From assembly GCA_020342025.1 (NCBI GenBank), contig CP070840.1:4181023-4192405 (forward strand): DNA of 11,383 nt, in the 5' to 3' direction. The notes below the pieces were generated by a model. It made no database searches. It had not been told where the DNA came from and saw nothing but the letters and a program-made list of their open reading frames with translations. The translations under genes were made by a program, and so were the position numbers. Position 1 is the first letter of the stretch, and the number at the start of each line of letters is the position of its first letter. Source of the DNA: Deltaproteobacteria bacterium. GTDB lineage: Bacteria; Desulfobacterota; DSM-4660; Desulfatiglandales; HGW-15. This document shows positions 1-6,847 of the stretch, piece after piece.

Positions 1-365
1 CAGACATCTGGGGTTGCCCCCGACGCATAGAAGAACGGGTTGGAGAGATTCCTTCCCCCACCGAGGATTTGATGGGTCGGACCCGATGGCTGCAAGGCGT
101 GATGGGGAAGAGGTGGTCGAATTTGGGCGAGGATCTCCATTCCTGGCGGCAGGGTGTTGTGGAGGCCCTTTTGGCCCTCAATGTGGACACCGTGGTGTTT
201 ACACATTTCATCGCCATTAATGTGGTTGTGGGTGTGGCAACTGGCGATGACCGCGTCGTCTGTTTCTGGCCTGCTAACGGGTCAGTCACCATTGTGGAGG
301 CAGACGGATCCCGCTTGACTCTGTTTGAGCGCGGAGATGAGTCAGTTGCAGAGCCCCTTATTTAG
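1..365 (+). CDS. Histidine phosphatase (phosphoglycerate mutase-like) family protein, C-terminal part, cut by the window edge
   Basis: The frame that starts at base 3 is open from the left edge to a TAG at 363-365, so about 120 C-terminal residues are visible and the start lies outside the window. A TTG and an ATG near 69-74 are internal codons: the upstream codons read as ordinary protein with no stop. The segment DTVVFTHFIAIN, followed by a glycine/valine-rich helix, GDDRVVCF, the NGSVT turn and a final LFERGDE, matches the C-terminal half of histidine phosphatases. The His in FTHF would be the second active-site histidine. The catalytic RHG motif should lie upstream of the window. The family removes phosphate from small molecules or proteins through a phospho-histidine intermediate, and the substrate cannot be told from this fragment. 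The gene is followed by 473 bp without a gene, so it is probably not part of the lap operon. Confidence 0.75.
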   Translation, partial: DIWGCPRRIEERVGEIPSPTEDLMGRTRWLQGVMGKRWSNLGEDLHSWRQGVVEALLALNVDTVVFTHFIAINVVVGVATGDDRVVCFWPANGSVTIVEADGSRLTLFERGDESVAEPLI

Positions 366-376
366 TCGTTTCAAAA

Positions 377-394
377 CCCATCCTTCAGGGCGGG
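377..394 (+). repeat. Hairpin CCCATCC-TTCA-GGGCGGG after the phosphatase gene
   Basis: A 7-position stem (five G-C pairs, one G-U wobble and one A-C mismatch) closes a TTCA loop, 11 bases past the phosphatase stop. No T-run follows, so it is a poor intrinsic terminator. From memory, hairpins with a TTCA loop and a GGGCGGGAG-like 3' arm are common at the right ends of IS200/IS605-type elements just after tnpB. No transposase is visible here, so that origin is only a suggestion. Confidence 0.4.
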
Positions 395-396
395 AG

Positions 397-412
397 TGAA
401 ATAATTATTTCA
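397..412. repeat. Perfect 16-bp AT-rich palindrome
   Basis: TGAAATAATTATTTCA is identical to its own reverse complement over all 16 bases, with no spacer. It sits just after the hairpin at 377-394 and about 425 bp upstream of lapA. Possible readings are a dimeric repressor site, part of a bidirectional transcript end, or the edge of a relic element. No promoter-like -35/-10 pair is obvious right beside it, so a role as operator is not demonstrated. Confidence 0.5.
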
Positions 413-494
413 TCTATGACTTGGTAAAGGAACCGGGTTGTGCCTGTGTGAGGCCACGCCCCTTTTCTCAAGGCTATATCTATATAGTGAGGGG

Positions 495-640
495 GCAGTG
501 CCCCAATATTCGAGGTTTAAGGAATGGGTTGCAGACTCCCAGAAGCTCAGAGGCGCACCCGCCTGCCTCGGCTGAGCGAGAGCTACGGCGGGCAGGAACC
601 TCAAATATCGGGTCACGGCGATGCCCGGTGGGATTTTTTT
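495..640 (+). ncRNA. Candidate small structured RNA of about 146 nt, family unknown
   Basis: A possible extended AT-rich -10 (TATAGT, 483-488) precedes a G-rich start near 495, and a hairpin with a T7 run ends the unit at 640. In between, the 5' and 3' sides pair (498-517 with 597-616, 17 of 20 positions), closing a long internal region that contains the stem GCTCAGAGGCG/CGCCT...CTGAGC (545-577). A rod with a large internal bubble recalls the overall shape of 6S RNA, but no diagnostic 6S sequence was recognised, and no match was seen to SRP RNA, tmRNA, RNase P RNA or the common riboswitches. No convincing -35 was found. Existence and boundaries are inference. Confidence 0.35.
614..640 (+). 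terminator. Possible intrinsic terminator ending in T7
   Basis: CAC-GGC, loop GAT, GCC-(CG)-GTG forms a short G-C-rich stem with a two-base bulge at 614-630. GGA and seven consecutive T (634-640) follow. The stem is modest and partly competes with the larger pairing 498-517/597-616, so an alternative-fold switch is conceivable. It would end a plus-strand transcript about 200 bp before lapA. Confidence 0.4.
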
Positions 641-702
641 GAGATATAGCCTTTCGAAAAAGGGCGTACCCTCACTTCACCCCCTACGGGATGTAATCAG
701 AA

Positions 703-721
703 CCGGGTCTTTTGGGCCCGG
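703..721 (+). terminator. Hairpin CCGGGTC-TTTTG-GGCCCGG, weak terminator candidate
   Basis: A fully paired 7-bp stem (one G-U wobble) closes the loop TTTTG. It is followed by ATTATTTG rather than a clean T-run, so it would be a weak terminator or a stable leader structure. It lies just outside the long inverted repeat and about 118 bp before the lapA start. Confidence 0.35.
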
Positions 722-782
722 ATTATTTGCTAACGTCCAAAAGTGTTGGCATTTTATTTTTTCGGTAGCGGTCTGCAAAAGT

Positions 783-791
783 TGCTATCTT
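783..791 (+). promoter_or_regulatory. Possible extended -10 of the lapA-lapB-mutS-amidase operon
   Basis: TGC-TATCTT (783-791) fits the extended -10 pattern TGnTATnnT, and an A-rich tract follows. The region 17 bp upstream shows no good -35. Transcription would start near 798, giving a leader of about 40 nt to the lapA ATG. This is the best candidate close to the operon, but weak. Transcription could also enter from further upstream. Confidence 0.25.
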
Positions 792-838
792 AAAAAAAAT
801 TCACCCAAACTCCGCAACACCCTTATAGGAGGTGATGA

Positions 839-1192
839 ATGAAGCATTTAAGATTCATATTAGCCATTATATTGATGCTTTTGGTCGTTATCGTTATTGT
901 CCAGAATCATGGAGCCATGTCCCAGCAGGTTGGATTTAAGGTCGATCTCCGCTTCATCAAATACGAGAGCTCTGCCATGTCCCTTTATTTTATCGTGACC
1001 ATCGCCTTTCTCTTCGGTGTGCTCGTCACCGGGTTTTATGGTATAATTGAGCGTTTCCGGCTCAAAAGAGAGATAAAGACCCTTATGAGTGCCTCGCGAG
1101 AAAAGGATAAGGAGCTCAATTCTCTCAGAAATCTTCCTATTACCTCTGATGATGTCTCTCCAAGCCAGATCGACACCACTGAAGATGAGTGA
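839..1192 (+). CDS. lapA: LapA-type inner-membrane protein (DUF1049/LapA domain)
   Basis: The 117-aa product is small and has two hydrophobic segments, about residues 5-22 and 48-68. They are separated by a short loop and followed by a charged helical cytoplasmic tail (about 71-98) and an acidic end. This is the layout of LapA/YciS (102 aa in E. coli), which works with LapB in the inner membrane to control LPS synthesis by affecting turnover of LpxC through FtsH. The ATG at 839 is preceded by a near-perfect Shine-Dalgarno sequence, AGGAGGTGA (827-835), which fixes the start. The stop is 15 bp before lapB, so the two are cotranscribed, as in E. coli. The family is recognised from topology and neighbourhood more than from sequence signature. 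The LPS role is transferred from E. coli. Confidence 0.85.
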   Translation: MKHLRFILAIILMLLVVIVIVQNHGAMSQQVGFKVDLRFIKYESSAMSLYFIVTIAFLFGVLVTGFYGIIERFRLKREIKTLMSASREKDKELNSLRNLPITSDDVSPSQIDTTEDE

Positions 1193-1207
1193 TGAGGGCG
1201 AAATTTC

Positions 1208-2485
1208 ATGTGGCAACAACTCTGGCACTGGTTTTTAGCCCCTGAAAACCAGAAGCTTTGCTTAGGCATAATAGCCGCCTTTGTCACGGGTCTGATCCTC
1301 GGACGCCTAGCGCGTCACAAGGCAGAGAAGACGATCAAATCTGTGGCCAAGGAAGGGGATAAGGCCTTTTTAAAAGGCGTGCAGTATATCCTTTCCAATG
1401 ATCGTGATCAGGCCATTGAAGAGCTCAGCAAGTCAGTCCAGGTCAACTCAGAGACCGTAGAGACTTACGTGGCCCTTGCCAATCTATACCGGTCCAAGGG
1501 AGATATTGATCGGGCCATTCGGATACGGCAGAATATCATTCTGCGACCCACTATTAGCGAACAGATTAGGATGCGGGCCCTCATTGATCTGGGATTAGAT
1601 TACCGCAAGGCTGGGTTCTTAAACCGAGCGCTCAGGACGTTTCTTGAGGTACTCAAAAACCAGCCGTACAACTTGGAGAGCCTGGAGGAGACCGAAAAAA
1701 TCTATGAGGAGATGAAAGATTGGGCAAATGCCTTTGCCATGCGCACAAGGATAGCCCGGCTGGCCAAGGGTAACCATAACCATATCCTGGCACATCACCA
1801 GACAGAGTTGGGCAAGGCCTTTCAGGAGGAGGGGGAACTGTCCAAGGCGCGCTCCTGCTACAATAAGGCCATATCTATTGATGAGACTTGTGTGGATGCC
1901 TACCTCCATCTAGGAGACCTCCATTTTGGTAGACAAGAGTACAAGAAGGCGATCGGCACCTGGAAAAAAGTGGTGCAAGTGGCACCCCACTTCACTTTTC
2001 TTGCCTATCGGCGTCTGGAGGGCGCTTATGCAAGGATGGAAAATCTTGAACCCGTGCAGGATTTCTTGAAAGAATGCGCCCAACTCAATTCGGATCCTTT
2101 TACGCGCCTGGCCCTGGCCCGCTATCTGTATAATGAGCAGGACTATGAAGGCGCACTAAAGGAGCTCCAGGGTGCCCTCGCGCTGGACCCATCCTTCTGG
2201 GAGGCCAGGAGATTTATGGGTGAGATACTCCTGGAAAAGGAGAAGGAAGGCGACGCCCTGGCAGCCTATAAGGACCTTATTTCACACTTAAACGTGGCAT
2301 ACTTGAAATTCCAATGCAGCAACTGCGGTTTCAAACCGGATTTTCTCCAGTGGCAATGTCCCCAGTGCAGAAAATGGGATACCATAAGCTTTATGGACGC
2401 GCAAATGGTTGAGTCCCCCCCTTCCCCGCAGTTTCCGACCCCACGCCTCCAAGAGCCCCAGAAAATGACAGAGGAAGACGCATGA
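1208..2485 (+). CDS. lapB: LapB/YciM-type TPR protein with a C-terminal rubredoxin-like zinc/iron knuckle
   Basis: The protein has 425 aa (E. coli LapB has 389). An N-terminal membrane anchor (about residues 16-34) is followed by many TPR units between about 45 and 360, including one with AYLHLGDLHFGRQEYKKAI and another with ALARYLYNEQDYEGAL. The C terminus holds the metal-binding knuckle C370-x2-C373...C384-x2-C387, the rubredoxin-like domain that defines LapB. A Pro/Gln-rich tail of about 35 residues follows and accounts for most of the extra length. In E. coli LapB is anchored in the inner membrane facing the cytoplasm and promotes FtsH-mediated breakdown of LpxC, which limits LPS synthesis. 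The start ATG has GAGGG 9 bases upstream. The stop overlaps the mutS start as ATGA. The identification is firm from the domain order and from lapA next door. Confidence 0.92.
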   Translation: MWQQLWHWFLAPENQKLCLGIIAAFVTGLILGRLARHKAEKTIKSVAKEGDKAFLKGVQYILSNDRDQAIEELSKSVQVNSETVETYVALANLYRSKGDIDRAIRIRQNIILRPTISEQIRMRALIDLGLDYRKAGFLNRALRTFLEVLKNQPYNLESLEETEKIYEEMKDWANAFAMRTRIARLAKGNHNHILAHHQTELGKAFQEEGELSKARSCYNKAISIDETCVDAYLHLGDLHFGRQEYKKAIGTWKKVVQVAPHFTFLAYRRLEGAYARMENLEPVQDFLKECAQLNSDPFTRLALARYLYNEQDYEGALKELQGALALDPSFWEARRFMGEILLEKEKEGDALAAYKDLISHLNVAYLKFQCSNCGFKPDFLQWQCPQCRKWDTISFMDAQMVESPPSPQFPTPRLQEPQKMTEEDA

Positions 2486-5094
2486 GCAAAATGACACCCA
2501 TGCTCAGACAGTATCTGAGTATTAAAGGGGAATACCCAGATGCGATCCTTTTCTTCCGCATGGGTGATTTTTATGAGATGTTTTGTGATGATTCCAAAGT
2601 GGCAACCAAAATCCTTGGTATTACCCTCACGTCTCGTGGGACCTATAACGGCCAAAAAGTGCCCATGTGTGGTGTGCCGCATCATTCTTCCAAGTCCTAT
2701 ATTGCAAAGCTCGTTGAAAACGATTGGAAAGTTGCCATTTGTGAACAGACTGAAGAGCCAAAGCAGAGCAAGGGGATTGTAAAAAGAGAAGTGGTCAGGG
2801 TGGTTACGCCTGGCTCTGTGACAGAAGATGAGAATGTGGATAGCAAGAGCAACCTGTACATCGCCGCCATTGCAGGAGCAAACGAGCGCTACGGGCTTGC
2901 TCACCTAGATCTGTCAACAGGGGCTTTCCGTGTCACGGAGATGGCTGACTGGGCTGGATTGCTCGACGAATTGGGAAGGATTGATGCTGCCGAAGTCTTG
3001 GTGCTTGAAAAGGATGACTTGGCCAATCGGAAAGGTCTTTCACCCTATCGCCTGGAGGTCCTCAGCCGGGACCTTTTTGATGAAACAAGGGCAGAGCATT
3101 TCCTGAGAGAGCAGTTGGAGGTAAGGTCCCTCGCCGGTTTTGGGTGCGAAGGCATGGATCAGGGGATCATTGCGGCTGGTGCCATTGTGTATTACCTCAA
3201 AGAGACCCAAAAAGGGAATCCGGATCATATCAAAGAGCTACTCACATATCGCCTCGGGGATTTCATGTTTCTCGATGAGTCCACGATTAGAAATCTTGAA
3301 CTCTTTAAAACCATGAGACGCGGATCCATGAAAGGCTCCCTTTTTCATATCCTCGACAAGACGGTAACGCCCATGGGCAGTAGGCTGCTAAGACGTTGGA
3401 TCGGCTATCCCCTACTGGACCTGAATGAAATTCGAAGGCGCTTGGCTGCCGTGAAGAGTTTTCGTGATGACGAGATATTCCGAGAGGATATTAGAGTGGC
3501 CCTGGAAGGAATATATGATTTAGAAAGACTGAACGGCCGAATATCCCTCGGAAGGGGCAACGCAAGGGATCTGGTGGCACTCAAGTCCTCCATCCTCAGG
3601 CTGCCAGCCATCAGGAAAAGGCTGGCCAGCGCAACCAGCAGCCTCTTAACGGAAATCTCAATGAAACTGGACACGCTGCAGGATGTGGCGCGGCTCATTG
3701 AAAATGCTATTTGCGAGGAACCTCCAGTGTCCTTGAGGGAGGGAGGTCTGATCAAGGAAGGCTATAATGGGGCGTTGGATAGGTTGATCTCTGTCACCCG
3801 GGATGGCAAGGCGTGGATTGCTGAACTGGCCTCCTCTGAACGGAAAAGGACGGGAATATCAAGTCTGAAGGTGGGATACAACAGGGTCTTTGGGTATTAT
3901 ATCGAAGTCTCTAAAGCGAATTTGCACCTGGCACCCCCAGACTACATCAGGAAACAGACACTGGTCAACGGGGAGCGATTTATTACAGAGGGATTGAAGG
4001 AATACGAGGAAATGGTGCTGGGCGCTGAAGAGAAGAGGGTGGAGTTGGAGTATGAGATCTTCGAGCAGATTCGGGAAAGCGTGGCCCAAGAGAATCAGCG
4101 CATCAAACTAACGGCAGGTCTTATTGGGGAATTGGACGCCCTTGCGGGGCTGGCCGAGACCGCCCAGCTGAACAACTACACTTGTCCTGAAGTCCATGAT
4201 GATGGGGTGATAGACATTGTGGATGGACGACACCCTGTCATAGAGTTGACGGTCAAAGATGAAGACTTCGTGCCCAATGATATCCATTTAGATGACAAGG
4301 AGCACCAGTTTCTCATCATCACCGGCCCCAATATGGCGGGCAAATCCACCATACTCAGACAAACGGCCCTCACCGTTCTGATGGCGCAGATGGGAAGCTT
4401 TATTCCAGCCTCCAAGGGGAATATCGGGGTGGTGGATCGTATCTTTACTCGTGTGGGTGCCAGCGATGACCTGGCAAGGGGACAGAGTACATTTATGCTG
4501 GAAATGAACGAGACGGCCAACATCCTCAGGCATGCAACGAGCAAAAGCCTTGTTATTCTTGATGAAATAGGACGGGGAACAAGCACCTATGATGGTTTGA
4601 GCATTGCCTGGGCGGTGGCAGAATCCCTACACGATAGGGCAGACAGGGGGGTCAGAACCCTTTTCGCCACTCACTATCATGAACTGACAGATCTGATCAC
4701 CACCAAGCAAAGAGTGAAGAATTTCAACATAGCGGTCAAGGAATGGAATGATCAGATCATCTTTTTAAGGAAACTGGTGCCGGGCGGCACAAGCCGAAGT
4801 TATGGCATACAGGTGGCCCGAATCGCCGGACTGCCCAGAGAGGTCATTGAAAGGGCCAGTGAGATTTTAGATAATCTGGAAGGGGAGGAGTTGGATGAGG
4901 TGGGCAGACCGCGTTTGGCACGGTCACCGGGCAATGAGGATGAGGAAGGGAGATTGCAGCTGAATCTCTTCGGTCTTCAGGATCAAAGACTTCAGAGATG
5001 GATTCGGAAACTGGACATCTCATCCATGACACCTCTTGACGCACTGATCGAGCTAAATAAGATGAAAGCCTATTTGGACGAACAAGAACAATGA
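2482..5094 (+). CDS. mutS: DNA mismatch repair protein MutS
   Basis: The product is an 870-aa, full-length MutS (E. coli 853). The N-terminal mismatch-binding domain carries the Phe-x-Glu wedge in GDFYEMF (F30, E32), followed by the VPMCGVPHHS and AICEQTE blocks. The connector, lever and clamp domains occupy about 125-570. The ATPase has Walker A GPNMAGKST (615-623), Walker B with D694/E695 in ILDEIGRGTSTYDG, and the FATHYHEL switch. Near the end, QLNLF (826-830) fits the consensus of a sliding-clamp-binding peptide. MutS binds mispairs and recruits MutL. The start is the ATG in the ATGA overlap with lapB, with GAGGAAG (2471-2477) inside the lapB coding end as ribosome binding site. Its own stop overlaps the amidase start in the same way. 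No damage is visible and all key residues are present. Confidence 0.98.
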   Translation: MSKMTPMLRQYLSIKGEYPDAILFFRMGDFYEMFCDDSKVATKILGITLTSRGTYNGQKVPMCGVPHHSSKSYIAKLVENDWKVAICEQTEEPKQSKGIVKREVVRVVTPGSVTEDENVDSKSNLYIAAIAGANERYGLAHLDLSTGAFRVTEMADWAGLLDELGRIDAAEVLVLEKDDLANRKGLSPYRLEVLSRDLFDETRAEHFLREQLEVRSLAGFGCEGMDQGIIAAGAIVYYLKETQKGNPDHIKELLTYRLGDFMFLDESTIRNLELFKTMRRGSMKGSLFHILDKTVTPMGSRLLRRWIGYPLLDLNEIRRRLAAVKSFRDDEIFREDIRVALEGIYDLERLNGRISLGRGNARDLVALKSSILRLPAIRKRLASATSSLLTEISMKLDTLQDVARLIENAICEEPPVSLREGGLIKEGYNGALDRLISVTRDGKAWIAELASSERKRTGISSLKVGYNRVFGYYIEVSKANLHLAPPDYIRKQTLVNGERFITEGLKEYEEMVLGAEEKRVELEYEIFEQIRESVAQENQRIKLTAGLIGELDALAGLAETAQLNNYTCPEVHDDGVIDIVDGRHPVIELTVKDEDFVPNDIHLDDKEHQFLIITGPNMAGKSTILRQTALTVLMAQMGSFIPASKGNIGVVDRIFTRVGASDDLARGQSTFMLEMNETANILRHATSKSLVILDEIGRGTSTYDGLSIAWAVAESLHDRADRGVRTLFATHYHELTDLITTKQRVKNFNIAVKEWNDQIIFLRKLVPGGTSRSYGIQVARIAGLPREVIERASEILDNLEGEELDEVGRPRLARSPGNEDEEGRLQLNLFGLQDQRLQRWIRKLDISSMTPLDALIELNKMKAYLDEQEQ

Positions 5095-6824
5095 AAAGCA
5101 GGAAAGTGCACATAAGTTTATTTCTTTTCTTTCTACTTGTATCTTTCAGTCTCGTAGAAGGGACTGAGGTCTGGGGCGAGACCTCCTCCGGGCCGGCAAC
5201 CTTACTCAAAAAGGCCGACGATTGCAGGAAATCTTTATACCGCTCCGGGAAAAAAAGAAAATATCGTCACTCCTGGTTAAAGTGTATCCGTCTATATGAG
5301 AGCATATATACCCGTTATCCAAAAAGTGAGCAGGCACCCTGGGCCCTGTACCGTGAGGCCCGACTGTATGCCAAGCTTTACGGGTATTCCGGAATGCAAC
5401 AGGATCTGGATGACAGTCTTGAACGCTTCACACGGCTGGTTGAAGAGTACGAGACTCATCGCCTAGCCGATGATGCGCAGTACCGGATAGGGGAAATCTA
5501 TTATAACCATAAGAAAGACCCTTCTCGGGCCTATGTGGAGTTCTTGAAGGTAGACGTTAAATACCCCTCTGGGGACATGCGTCCCAACGCGAGGGCCAGG
5601 TTGGATGAGCTGGCCGCCATCCTCAGCAAGAAGAATGGCCAAGGAGGGGAAAATGTGGGCAGTTCCACAGCAAGGGAGTTGGCCCTTGTCAAAGATATCC
5701 GCCACTGGTCTACGCCCACCTATACCCGGGTCGTCATTGATCTTGAAAGATCTGTCAAATACACCTCCAATGTGCTGAAAAAAGATCCCGCCCACAAAAA
5801 ACCAAGACGACTTTACGTGGATCTGGAAAGCGCAAGGGTCAGCGCAGATATGGACAGTTCCATCCCCATAGAGGGTGGATTGCTCCACAGGGCAAGGGCA
5901 GGGCAATTTACAAAGGATAGGGTGCGGGTGGTCCTAGATATTGACAGTATCAACACACACAAGATCTTTCATCTCTACGATCCCTTTCGGATCGTGGTGG
6001 ATGTGCGCGGCGATGAGGAACAGGAGGTGAAAAGTAAATCTAGCCTCAGGTCAAGAAAAAGACGGACAAAAAGAGAGTCCGAGAAGGCGAGAAGCTCAGG
6101 CAAAACCGTTTCCCTGGCAAGACAACTGGGATTGGGCGTGGAAAGGATCGTGATTGATCCCGGACATGGGGGCAAGGATCCGGGGACTTACATAAAAGGG
6201 GGATTCAAAGAAAAAAATATCGTTCTCAGCCTTGCCAAGGTACTGGCAAGAAAGATTGAGCAGCGGCTTGATTGCGAGGCCATACTAACGAGGGATAGCG
6301 ATGTCTTTTTGCCCTTAGAGCGAAGAACGGCATTTGCCAACATGAAAAAGGCGGACCTTTTCATTTCTCTCCATGTCAATTCGTACAAACAGAAAGGGGT
6401 ACACGGACTAGAAACGTACTTTCTGAACCTAGCCACAGATGCCAGGGCCGTCATGGTGGCCGCCAGGGAAAATGCCACTTCGGAAAAGAATATCAGTGAT
6501 CTTCAAAAAATCCTGAATGATCTCATGTTAAACACGAAGATCAGCGAGTCGAGCCGGTTGGCCCGTGAGGTACAAGAAGGCATGATAGCCAAAAGCAAGA
6601 GGAAGTATAGTGGTGTAAGAGACCTGGGCGTCAAACAGGCCCCTTTCTATGTGCTTATCGGTGCGGAAATGCCAGCCATTCTGGTAGAAACGGGTTTCAT
6701 TACAAATCCCAAGGAGAGAAGTCGCTTGGTCAATAAAAAATATCAGGAAAACCTCGCTGAGGGTATTGCCTCAGGGATAGAGCAATACATTAAAAGCATT
6801 GAACAGGCCTATAAGGGTGGATAG
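5091..6824 (+). CDS. Exported N-acetylmuramoyl-L-alanine amidase (Amidase_3) with TPR-like and AMIN domains
   Basis: The 577-aa protein starts with a signal peptide (basic KSRK, hydrophobic core about 8-22, cleavage probably near 24-29). Residues about 38-178 are helical repeats of the TPR/YbgF-BamD kind, for example DDAQYRIGEIYYNHKKDPSRA. An AMIN domain (about 199-307) should target the enzyme to peptidoglycan or the septum. A strongly basic Lys/Arg/Ser linker (about 312-345) leads to the catalytic domain (about 354-570). The zinc and catalytic residues are visible: H359 in DPGHGG, E374 in KEKN, H428 in SLHVN and E533 in VETGF. The enzyme cuts the bond between MurNAc and the stem peptide during cell separation, as AmiA/B/C do. 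E. coli AmiC is 417 aa, so the TPR-like region is an extension. The start lies in an ATGA overlap with mutS. The gene ends the operon and faces prfB. Confidence 0.93.
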   Translation: MKSRKVHISLFLFFLLVSFSLVEGTEVWGETSSGPATLLKKADDCRKSLYRSGKKRKYRHSWLKCIRLYESIYTRYPKSEQAPWALYREARLYAKLYGYSGMQQDLDDSLERFTRLVEEYETHRLADDAQYRIGEIYYNHKKDPSRAYVEFLKVDVKYPSGDMRPNARARLDELAAILSKKNGQGGENVGSSTARELALVKDIRHWSTPTYTRVVIDLERSVKYTSNVLKKDPAHKKPRRLYVDLESARVSADMDSSIPIEGGLLHRARAGQFTKDRVRVVLDIDSINTHKIFHLYDPFRIVVDVRGDEEQEVKSKSSLRSRKRRTKRESEKARSSGKTVSLARQLGLGVERIVIDPGHGGKDPGTYIKGGFKEKNIVLSLAKVLARKIEQRLDCEAILTRDSDVFLPLERRTAFANMKKADLFISLHVNSYKQKGVHGLETYFLNLATDARAVMVAARENATSEKNISDLQKILNDLMLNTKISESSRLAREVQEGMIAKSKRKYSGVRDLGVKQAPFYVLIGAEMPAILVETGFITNPKERSRLVNKKYQENLAEGIASGIEQYIKSIEQAYKGG

Positions 6825-6847
6825 TCAAAAGGGAAGGGTCATTCAGA

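Larger units (their letters stand above)
448..675. repeat. 228-bp nested imperfect inverted repeat (possible MITE-like element or long structured RNA)
   Basis: Bases 448-481 pair with 642-675: 29 of 34 positions match, including an unbroken 12-bp run (AAGGCTATATCT at 470-481 against 642-653). Nested inside, 498-517 pairs with 597-616 at 17 of 20 positions. Deeper still, GCTCAG 545-550 pairs with CTGAGC 572-577, and AGGCG 551-555 with CGCCT 560-564 around a CACC loop. The whole stretch can fold into one rod. The two layers of pairing with scattered mismatches are seen directly. Whether the unit is a mobile element with terminal inverted repeats or an RNA gene is not settled, and no target-site duplication was recognised. 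No protein gene in it looks real. Confidence 0.6.

Noticed and set aside
69..74. Start of the first gene at TTG/ATG near base 69
   Set aside because: The frame is open to the left edge with protein-like codons and the family is longer, so the gene simply continues beyond the window.
613..620. TCACGGCG shared with the element at 10863-10870
   Set aside because: An 8-base match between two G-C-rich repeats is expected by chance in 11 kb and does not extend.
410..842. Short open frames on both strands within the inverted-repeat region
   Set aside because: Their products are low-complexity with no homology sense, and the sequence is dominated by base pairing, so no protein gene is supported.
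860..1228. 122-aa minus-strand open frame opposite lapA
   Set aside because: No family resemblance and no ribosome binding site, and lapA on the other strand is well supported.
2266..2904. 212-aa open frame on the minus strand across the lapB/mutS junction
   Set aside because: It lies antisense to two firmly identified genes, has no recognisable domain and is explained as a shadow of their coding bias.
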